Origin: Gordionus sp. m RMFG-2023
Taxonomy: Eukaryota > Nematomorpha > Gordioida > Chordodea > Parachordodidae
Direction: 5' to 3'
DNA length: 64,000 bases
Assembly: GCF_954871325.1 (NCBI RefSeq)
Contig: NC_088777.1
Span: 5,334,509 to 5,398,508, forward strand
In this document: positions 55,497 through 64,000 of the stretch, one piece after another
Layout: every line of letters begins with the position of its first letter
Position numbering within the stretch: the first letter of the stretch is position 1
Position numbers and translations under genes: made by a program
The notes under the pieces: model-generated
The model's input: the letters and a program-made list of their open reading frames with translations, nothing else
What the model was told of the DNA's origin: nothing
Databases searched by the model: none

Positions 55497-56425
55497 TAAT
55501 TTAGATCAATTTTTTTTATGATGTATTTTCTATATTTATAATAAATCATTGTAAATTAATGACTTATTTTATATGTTAGAATAAAATATATTATTTATAT
55601 TACATTGTTCCAACATTTTAGATATTTAATCACAATATGTATTGGGTTAAAGTAATAATAATATTTTTCTGGTAACTACAATTTGATAATCATATTTGAT
55701 TGAAACTTTTTTTTTCTCGATATTAATGATGTCCTTTTTGTTTTTGAATTATATTTATTATGAATGATATCGTTAGAAATATAAATATTTTATTATAGTC
55801 TTCGAAATATCATGTGTATGTTAGTGGGTTTATATAATGTTATAGAAATATTTCTAAATGATTTTAAAAAATTTCGGGCCAATTTCTCAGGAATAAATCA
55901 TTAAATTGTCATTTATTTAAAATTTATATTTCAGCTCGTTTGAGGTATTTCCCTATAACTTCTGTTGGTTAATTTATATATATATATCAAAAAATTGTTT
56001 ACAAAATACCGTTTCTTTTAGGTTTGTCTAGAAATCACTCTTATTGTCCGAGTCATGTAACGCTATATTTTTAAATTTCAATCTACGATACTTCTTAAAA
56101 TTGCGGATGGGTCATTATTAGTTGCTTTACTTGAAATATAAATTTTTGTATAGCAATAGCAAATAAAAAAATTAATTATATTTTGGCAAGATCAGTATAC
56201 TTTTATTTATATCTATCATATCTAATTATTTTAATACGATAGTTCAGTAATAATTGTTTGTTGATGAATATTAGATGATCAACTCAAGTATTTTATTTTT
56301 TCTAAATGTAAATTAAATTTAGATTAATTTGAATATATACATTGTAAATTAAAACAAAATATTTATACAACTTTTCGTTTATATATTTTTCACTTAAAAT
56401 AATTTATTTATTTTTCTATTCCAAA
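55497..56425. other. AT-rich intergenic DNA upstream of gene E
   Basis: No exon recognised. An AATTTGAATATATAC word near 56328-56343 resembles upstream words of genes C and D, but the -165 motif is not obvious here. Confidence 0.45.
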
Positions 56426-57210
56426 ATGTTGAGAAAAATGTTTATAACTGCTCTTTTGCCTACTTCGCTACTTTATCATAATCACTTTGAATGTGTAAAA
56501 ATTTACCCATTTATAGTATTAAAAGTTCCTAAGTTTGATCTCGATTTGTTCAAGAAAGCTATTGGAGCTAAAAACAGACCCATCGATGTTATCGTTCTTA
56601 TGGAATTGGCTTACTCATCTTCTAGAGAATATGATTGTTCACTTTCGTCTACATTTGTAAAACATTCATTTATATGCTAACCGTATATATTATATAAATA
56701 TAAAATTCAACCAAATTTATTACGCACGAAATGAATAGTTGCTTATTAAATTTTTTGATTTTTAGGGCTCGATATTTTTCGGAATTGGAAACAATCCGAT
56801 AGGAATTGCGGGATCGGATACGGGAATCATTACTTATAACAAAGATGCCAATGTTCATTTGTCTTTAAATTGTGCAAAAGCATTTACTGGGATATTAAAT
56901 TTGCCTACACCTATTTTCAACGCGGCGGGTATACTTAATCGATAATTTTGTTAAATCGTTTCAATTATTATATTTATTTATTTTTTCTTTCTACCAGCTG
57001 ACGATTTAGATGTGGGTAAAGCTTTACAATTGGCTAAAAAGCTTTTTGAGACTTCTAACAGGCCATATCCGCTAAAACAAATATTGGTTTTTATTTCGGG
57101 TAAATCTCGGGGTAACCCCGAAAAAATTGCCAAGCTCTTAAAACAATACGGTAAAAATATATTTAATATATATTGAAGTATACTTTTCTTTCTTTCTTTC
57201 TTTCTTTCTC

Positions 57211-57270
<60 letters not shown>

Positions 57271-57437
57271 TCAATGATTTAAAACTGTTTCATTTATTTT
57301 TAGATATCGAAATATACGTATTTGCTTATACAAAAAATGTGGATCTCGAACAAGTATATTCTATAGCATCTTCGCCTGAACACGTGTTTTGGTTTCCTGA
57401 TTACTGCAGCGCTTCGAAAGCCATTTATGGATTATAA
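56426..57437 (+). CDS. Secreted vWA-domain protein with a 33-bp first intron (gene E)
   Basis: Exons 56426-56492, 56526-56656, 56766-56928, 56998-57150 and 57304-57437 join in frame to 215 residues. Intron 1 is only 33 bp (GT...AG), a multiple of three and free of stops, so reading through it would add 11 residues (starting CVKIYPF) instead of splicing. The other introns are 109, 69 and 153 bp, and intron 4 holds a (CTTT)n microsatellite. The N-terminal region is shorter than in B-D, and the hydrophobic start MLRKMFITALLPTSLL is a weaker signal peptide. The vWA-like domain has PIDVIVLMELAYSSSREYDC. The second-strand Asp is lost (VFISGKSRGNPEK), as in gene A. The ending is IEIYVFAYTKNVDLEQVYSIASSP...DYC. 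Exon 3 is one codon shorter than in relatives. All frames are open, so it appears functional. Confidence 0.82.
57184..57272. repeat. (CTTT)n microsatellite in intron 4 of gene E
   Basis: Tetranucleotide tract with one CTCT interruption, entirely within the last intron of gene E. Its length contributes most of that intron. Confidence 0.95.
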
Positions 57438-59073
57438 ATTTTGTTATTTCTATTTTTGGATAATTTTTTTAATTAGTTCATATTTATATATAAATTTATA
57501 TATTATGATTATTTTTTTTTAAAAAAATTTATGAATATTACATTTAATTTACCAAATTTTGTTTTTATGAACGAATATATATTCTTGATATTTTGAAATT
57601 TTTTTTTTCTCCTTTAACTTTATTATAAAATGTATTTGAAGATATAACTACACGAAAACCCTTACCTCTGGTTCCAAAAAATAAATTTTTATCAGCCACT
57701 AACTATGTCATTTAAAAAAGTTCACACTTATAAACGCCTTATGCTTAATTTTGTATAATTCATATGAAAGGACAAATTTTGATCCCTGAAAGATTTAGGG
57801 TCTATTTTTAAATTTGAATGAATTATATTTTTTTCTAAACATTTTCAAAGTGCGAAATTATTTAATTTTTACATTTATATTTATTCATCTAAAATTTGAA
57901 TCTAACTCTTTTTTTTATCTATTATTTTTCTATAGAAATTGTTATAAATATTCTGTAGAAAAATGTTTCACAATATTGAGTTGTCCGTGGAAAGATTTTA
58001 TGTTAGTATATGAATAATTATACATATTAAATTTCGTTAAAAAAAATAAATATGTTATCAATAGGTAAATTGACGTATGATTGTAAAATTAATGAGGGTG
58101 AAAAATATAAAAATAGAATTTAGGAGAATGGATAAGGAATTTTATAAAAAAGAGGATGTCTAAAAAAAGAAAATAGGAGAAAGAAAGCATGATGAGCAGC
58201 ACATGGAAGATTATTCAATGAATGAGATAAAACTTAGATAGTTGGAGCGAATAATGGCGGTAGTAAGTCTTTGCAGCAAGAAGAGGGATTGATGGCTGAT
58301 CACCTTTTTCACTAATCCGTTAGCCCAATTTTTTAAAAAAGGCGTTGAACTTTGCTACCGAAGGTGATTTCATTTAGATCTAATATAACTATTTCTTTTT
58401 TAATTTTGGGGGAGGAAAAATTGGAAGCTATTTCTGGGGGTCAAAACAATTTTCCATGGCCAGGATTAGGGTACGAAACCCCCCACCCCACGTGATCCAA
58501 AGGTGGTTAGAATGGAAAACAAGTTTATATATGATATTAAAACAAATAACTAATTGTTAAAATGATCGTGTTGTTAAATATTTATAAAAATTATCTTTTC
58601 TAAACTCAAAAAAAGGAAATCAAAACTTTTCAACCTAACTTTGGCTTCAAACAACCGAAAATTGAGAGCCAAGATTTTAATATTTAAAGAGAATTAAAAA
58701 TTTTATCCATTATCCAATCAATCCTAATTGAAAAAAAATTTATTGCTCATTTATAAATTGATATTTTGTATGTTAATAAAAATAAAAAGTTGATTGGTTC
58801 CTTAAGTAGTAAACTTCACGTTACGTTCCTGGTTCAATAATTATCCATTATATATATGTAGATATTTATTTTTCCCCATGTTTTGATTTTAAAGTGAATA
58901 ATATAATACATATTATATCTAATAAAATCAAGGTTAGGCGTTTAATATGACTTATATAATCTACAGCATATTTTCTTGTAAATGTATACAACAAAGTGAC
59001 CCTTCGAATCTATCATTATCTTGCTTATTAATTCAAGCAATAATAGATTTATCCAAGTTTTAACCACTATATT
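57438..59073. other. AT-rich intergenic DNA downstream of gene E
   Basis: No exon or RNA gene supported. A GC-richer patch lies at 58420-58500 with no recognisable family. The 67-residue open frame at 57814-58017 is Phe/Ile/Tyr-rich and likely accidental. Confidence 0.5.
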
Positions 59074-59285
59074 AATTGTTATTGAAACGGCTCGATTTTA
59101 AAAAAACAGCTAAGTAAATATTTTAGGTAAAAAAAAATATTACGCAAACCTGAAGATTTTATTCACAGACGGCACAAATGTTTGGACATCTAACAGGAAA
59201 ATCTAGAGGTTTATGTAAAATATTCTTTTGGCTAAAATCGTCAATTAGCCGTTTTAAAAGCTAACTAGAGTTGTTTAGTAACACC
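59074..59285. mobile_element. Palindromic TA-type MITE, diverged
   Basis: Contains GAAACGGCTCGATTTT, TACGCAAACCTGAAGATTTT, GACGGCACAAATG, GGACATCTAACAGGAAAAT and TAGCCGTTTTAAAAGC blocks in family order. Termini are altered. Confidence 0.7.
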
Positions 59286-61023
59286 ACCTCTATTAAATAG
59301 TTGATATTTAGATGATGGCTTCACAAATAATGATCAGGACATTAAGAATCCTACGCTCACTACAGACCATCTCTTAACACATAAAATTAGAAATTTTCTC
59401 CTACCAATATTCCCAAATCTGCTATTTAAATATTTACACTCATAATAGTTCTCCAATCTGTGGTGGCAGTTCAATATAAAACTTTTTAAACCAGAATTGT
59501 TCTAATCTATAAATAAAATAAATGAATATATTAACTAATCAGGCGTTCTATTTGCTTAAAAATTATTTTAACCTACCCAAAATTTTATATGCTATGGAGG
59601 TTTAGTTATATCCAGTACAAAGATCTTTGAACACACTCTTAAATTTATGAAAATTTAGATTTAATACGCGGTTTAACCAACCTTTCATATTTTTTTAAGA
59701 TTATCATTTATTTTTTTAAAAAAAATTTTCTTATATAAATATTATTAAAAAATCTTAAAAATTGTTATTTATTAATTTTTACACCTCAAACAAATATTAC
59801 TTTTATATAAAAAAAAAGCCGAATTTTAAGATCTTATTTATTTTAAAAAATATTAAATGATTTTCGCGTGAATCAAAACTCGATGGTAAAGTTAATATAA
59901 CAAGAAATAAAATCATATCTATCTATATAGGCACATTTTTCATACCCTAAAAAATCTTGCAGCTTTCAATTACCCTGTTGAATAGTAATAATAATAATTA
60001 TTAGAAAATATAATAATGATTAATGGAATACATAAGAATCTTCAAAAAAAATATATGAAATGATAAATTTATCTAAATTGACATTTCTTTTTAAAAAAAA
60101 CGTGACATTAAAAATTTTCTTTTGTGTAATTAGTTATCAATTAAGGAAGCATGGAAATTGGTATACAAATAAAAAATACGAAAATTAATTATTCATCAAA
60201 AAATTTGACGATAAATATCACATCAAAGGACTTGTCGATAATTAAACTATAGATATAATAATGATAAATAATAAAAATACATTATATATATAACGAATAT
60301 AAAATTTTGATATTTTTTGTGTTTCAAATCTAATTTAATTTTTAAAAAATGACTTCTTAAATCATGAGAGAGAGAAAGAGAAAAAAAGTGATAAAAACTT
60401 TTTAATATTCCTTTTTATAAATATAAAAAAATTTGTTATGTATCATTTTGGAAATAGCAGAATTATCACGTTCCTAAAGAAGATCAAAGTATACTCAAAA
60501 ATATTATACACACATATTCATTAAAGAAATATTTAAAAAAGGAAATAGATTAAATATATTAAAAAATATATATATTACCACAAGGACACCAAGAAATAAA
60601 AAAAAAATCTTACAATCGTAACAATAATCATGCATATATAATAATTATTATACAATTTCAAATATCTTAATAATAAAATTAGGAATATATATAACTATAA
60701 AAATTTTTTTAAAAAAACTACAATATTTAGACTGCATAAAATATACCCTGTAAAATTCCGTTTGCGTAATAATATTTAGGTTTTATGTATACAATTGTAA
60801 ATAATCTTCTAAAATTAGTTATTAAAAATGAAATTAAATATCGAAAAAAAATATAAATGTTCTATTTTTAATGTTATGATGACTAAAATACCCTGTTGTA
60901 ATGTGATAATTTTGTTTTTTTATAAATAAAAAATATTTTACCCTGTTTTTAATATTATTTTACTAGCAGTGTCGTCGTTTCGTTTTTCACAATTTGAATT
61001 TTTTGCAAAAATGAAAATTTTTT
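59286..61023. other. AT-rich intergenic DNA
   Basis: Extremely AT-rich, with no exon, RNA gene or repeat boundary seen. Confidence 0.55.
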
Positions 61024-61437
61024 TTAAACAATGTTACGAGAAATGGGAGTAAAACTGGATTTCTTAACTGTGCCTATCGTTAAGTTGGATTCGTTCATAT
61101 TCTCCTTAAATATTGTTTTAGGCAGCGGCTGACCGAATAAACCGCTAACGTTATACGATTCGTTGACCATTTTTTGAAGTTTTTTGAAGGTGCAATTGTC
61201 GTGACTATTGGACTGCGATAGATTCGGGTTCAGGTGGTTTATTTTGCTATATTCTTGGTGGTAATGTATGAGCCACGCTAAATGAATATGAAGGGCCCAA
61301 CCACTGGCTTTCTTTTGGTTCATGATTGGCAAACGTCGATCACTTTCTGCGCTCTTTTCGGGTTCCTTTTTTTTAATTTTATTTTTATAAAATGATAATT
61401 TATCGAATAAATGAATAAAATAATAGTTAAGTATCAA
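61024..61437 (-). CDS. Unidentified ORF, possible terminal exon
   Basis: A 137-residue minus-strand frame. The C-terminal ~115 residues (from KKKEPEKSAESDRRLP) have mixed composition, unlike the Ile/Asn/Lys/Tyr bias of chance frames, and GC is locally raised. This makes true coding likely from about 61365 down to the TAA at 61024. A pyrimidine-poor AG just before this segment could be an acceptor, or translation could start at MNQKKAS (about 61323). There is no signal peptide and no recognised domain. A LHIHLAWLIHYHQEY segment is His/aromatic-rich. The upstream exon, if any, was not found. A last exon of an unrecognised gene is my best reading. Confidence 0.4.
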   Translation of the reverse strand: MILNYYFIHLFDKLSFYKNKIKKKEPEKSAESDRRLPIMNQKKASGWALHIHLAWLIHYHQEYSKINHLNPNLSQSNSHDNCTFKKLQKMVNESYNVSGLFGQPLPKTIFKENMNESNLTIGTVKKSSFTPISRNIV

Positions 61438-61546
61438 TTGTTTAATTATAAATGATAAAATTTAAATATACTGTTTAAGTTTGATTATTGGAACTCTCTA
61501 TTTGGTATATTTTTTTTATCAATTAAAAATGATAAAATCTACTAGC

Positions 61547-61650
61547 TAAAGGTCTGCATTGGGCGGGGGGGGGGGCAAAAATTTATTAAGAATGGTCAGG
61601 CTGGAGGGTTAAATTTTTTTAATACATTGGGTGGGTGGGCTTATGGTCCA
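61547..61650. mobile_element. Non-autonomous GC-rich-ended repeat, copy 3 (partial)
   Basis: AAAGGTCTGCATTGGGCGGG followed by a G-run, then GGGTGGGTGGGC. It matches one end of the elements at 21321 and 53693. The other end is not seen. Confidence 0.5.
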
Positions 61651-62034
61651 AAAAGGCTAATAGTGTGAACATAATGCCTTTCAAATGGTCTCGTGTAAAT
61701 TGGTAAAATTACCGTTTGGCGTTAGCAAAAAAAATACGCAAACAAGTTTGCTTTTTCAATACTTTTTTTAATCTTTGTTTTGTAATATTAAATAAAATGT
61801 AATATTAATAACTTTACTTATAATCCTAATAAGGAATATTTGGAAATTAAAGAAATAAGAACGGCAGACGATAATATAATTTTCAAAGACAAATCCTTTT
61901 TTTTTAGAACTTATTTAAAATTTTGAATAGACGGATACGAATAAAAAGATAACCTCAATTTAAACAAGGGACGCGTTACGATTTTTTATATTTAAAAATT
62001 ACAGCTAAACGTAAACGCTCAATTTGTGCGCACT
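61651..62034. other. AT-rich intergenic DNA
   Basis: No feature recognised. Confidence 0.5.
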
Positions 62035-62217
62035 ATAACTCGATATTTTATCCAGAAAAATATTGGGCAAGTCTGAAGAATTCGGTCATAGATGGCAAAA
62101 AGATTTGGACATCTATTAGAGAAATCTTGAGGTTTAGTCAATATTTTTTTATTTTCTGTAAAATATTGAGTTAGCTATTTTTAAAAATTGGCTAATATCG
62201 AGCCGTTTTAAGAGCAC
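62035..62217. mobile_element. Palindromic TA-type MITE, left end eroded
   Basis: Contains ACTCGATATTTTATCCAG, CATAGATGGCAAAAAG, GGACATCTATTAGAGAAATC and TTGAGTTAGCTATTTTT. It ends CGAGCCGTTTTAAGAGCAC followed by TA. Confidence 0.75.
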
Positions 62218-62579
62218 TATTTCAAAAACCTACAATTTATGAAGATAAACAAATTGAAATGGCCATAAATATTGTTGTTTGAAACTTAATATCTTCACGT
62301 AGAATTTGATTGACATTAAACTCCGAGGATCGACCGAAACTTAAGTCAATCAAACTCGGAGAAATAGATTTATTCTCTCAAATTTTTAATTCTAGCCGAA
62401 AACTCGATAAATTTCGATTTTTTTTTTGTTTTCCTAATGTTTTTTTTTAAAAAAATATATTATTAAACACCTATATCAAAATCTATTATTCTATTTCAGT
62501 GCTAACAATTTTTGTGCTTTCTTCAAAATTCGTCGGTCCAATAAATTTGAACCGGATCGATTTAAACTTATTTCGAATA

Positions 62580-62798
62580 GTGTTGTTAAACGGCTCATTT
62601 TGAGCCGATTTTTAAGAACGGCTAACTCGATATTTTGGCCAGAAAAATATAGCCTAAGCCTTGAGATTTCTCTAATAGATGTCCTAACCTTGGTTCCTTC
62701 TACAAGCAAAATCCTCAGGCTTAAGTTATATTATTCTAGGTGAAATAGTAAGTTAGCCGTTTTTAAAAATCGGCTCAAAACGAGCCGTTTAACAACAC
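62580..62798. mobile_element. Palindromic TA-type MITE, best-preserved copy
   Basis: TA on both sides. The left is GTGTTGTTAAACGGCTCA and the right is AACGAGCCGTTTAACAACAC. Subterminal TTTTGAGCCGATTTTTAAGA and TTTTTAAAAATCGGCTCAAA pair over more than 40 bp, and the inner arms pair as well. At 219 bp it serves as the reference for the family. Overlapping ORFs are palindrome by-products. Confidence 0.92.
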
Positions 62799-63348
62799 TA
62801 ATTTCAAACAGGCAAAACAAACCGAATATAAATCTTTATCATATCCTGTACCCTAACCCAACCGTTATAACATTCGAACGGATTTAAACCAGTTCATTGA
62901 CAACAGTTTTTGAAATCTTATTTATTTATTTTAAATTTGAATTGGATGATTTAAAATATTTAACATTAAAAAAAAAATTAGCACAAATTTAAATTTTCGA
63001 TAATTTTAATGTTACCAAATTTGTTGTTTACTATATGCTATTGTGCATAGAAATTCAACTTTATTTTTAAAATATGTCATTTTCAAATTTGAATGCAAAA
63101 AAAAGAAGCAGATAACATAAATTTTTATTTTACCCAGAGACTTACAGAGGTATCAATTGCGTGGCCCGGCCCAGATTAGTAAAGAAAAATAATTTCTCGG
63201 CGCTGCCTAGTAAATGTCTTTTATTTCATCTATTTATTATATATATAAATAATAATAATCGCGATTTAAAATTTTCGGCTAGGCCCAAATTTCTTTACCC
63301 CGTCGAAAGAAAGAAATTATCAGGTCCTGTCAGAATTTATTTGCACTA
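62799..63348. other. AT-rich DNA with GGCCCGGCCC patch
   Basis: A GTGGCCCGGCCCAG word at 63161-63174 and GGCTAGGCCC near 63278 resemble the interspersed repeat at 50600-50975. Otherwise nothing recognisable. Confidence 0.4.
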
Positions 63349-63563
63349 GTGTTGTTAAAAAGTCCTGTTCGGGTTGATTTAAAAAAAACGGTCGGATTAA
63401 GATTATAACCAAAATAACGTTAGCCAAAAGATTTTGCTCGTAGCTGGCAGAAATGCTTCGACATCTATTTGCCAAAATCTTGATGCTTACATAATAATAT
63501 TTCGGAAAAAATCTTATAGGGCTGCTTCGAAGAATTGACCCAAATCAAACTTTTTAACAACAC
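63349..63563. mobile_element. Palindromic TA-type MITE, subtype 2
   Basis: TA on both sides. The left is GTGTTGTTAAAAAGTCCTGT and the right is AATCAAACTTTTTAACAACAC-like (63543-63563). Central blocks (AGATTTTGCTCGTAGCTGG, GACATCTATTTGCCAAAATC) define subtype 2, shared with 5706 and 10732. It is 215 bp. Confidence 0.88.
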
Positions 63564-64000
63564 TACCACGCGTACCTAGGGAGCTTTGAACCGCAGGCTT
63601 ACTGATTTTACCATTAAAAAAATTATACATCAGTAAAAAATATGCTAAGAATATAAAAAAAAAGTCTGAATGTACGAAATTATTTCTTAATGATCAGATA
63701 AAACTGAAAATAGCATGATTATAATATTGTATTCCTTCTTATAAAAAAAAATGTAACTGAAAAAAATAATACAAATGCTAAGAATAAGATATGCTTCTTA
63801 TTTTATTTCTTCTTGATAACAATATATTAGAAAGAACAAGACAAATTCCAAGATATATTCACAAGATAATCGGCATCCCATTTTCCCCAGAGCTATTAAT
63901 CTTAAAATGATTTAAGCTGGACTATTTTTTTTAAAAAAAATTAATATTTAAACATTGGTAATATAAAAAGTAATTTTAAATAAACTAGTTTTTATCATAA
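63564..64000. other. AT-rich DNA to window end
   Basis: No feature recognised. Confidence 0.5.

Overview
The window is extremely AT-rich, repeat-laden eukaryotic DNA, most likely from an invertebrate animal. The evidence is GT...AG introns, many of them only 33-130 bp long, a metazoan-style aldo-keto reductase, a family of secreted single-domain von Willebrand A (vWA) proteins, and a dense load of hAT, Mutator-like, Harbinger-like, Tc1-like and Ty3/Gypsy remnants. A flatworm-like genome would fit the AT content and short introns, but the species cannot be fixed from this sequence. There are no bacterial operons, CRISPR arrays, rRNA genes or convincing intact tRNA genes.

Layout. At 1.7-4.1 kb is a divergent vWA gene (A, 248 aa, five exons). 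From 5.7 to 11 kb there are transposon remnants: a BED-finger hAT interrupted by a MITE, palindromic TA-flanked MITEs and a 350-bp tandem duplication. From 11.3 to 25.35 kb is one complete aldo-keto reductase gene (AKR1, six exons, 293 aa). Its second intron is about 10.2 kb and holds two SINE/Harbinger-like remnants, a rearranged Ty3/Gypsy fossil (16.2-21.1 kb) and two hAT-type MITEs. From 26 to 32 kb there is a Harbinger-type MITE, tandem satellites and a Mutator-like transposase repeated tail-to-tail as a large palindrome. At 32.0-36.1 kb is a segmental duplicate of AKR1 (exons 3-6 plus 3' flank) that is a pseudogene.

From 37.4 to 57.4 kb is a cluster of four more vWA genes: B (minus), C (minus), D (plus) and E (plus), all with the same five-exon plan and all readable end to end. 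B and D lie in the arms of a large inverted duplication (37.4-39.7 kb against 48.1-50.2 kb), with C and a hAT remnant in the loop. Between D and E are a candidate secreted-peptide gene (52.5 kb) and a well-delimited hAT element (53.9-55.5 kb) with a perfect 8-bp target duplication. The last 6 kb hold an unidentified ORF (61 kb, minus) and several MITE copies.

The most interesting host system is the vWA family. It consists of small secreted proteins with the C-terminal vWA fold signatures but a degraded metal-binding (MIDAS) site, expanded by duplication and inversion, and sharing an upstream motif at about -165. The duplicated AKR segments provide natural filled-site/empty-site pairs that define the ends and target duplications of three MITE insertions.
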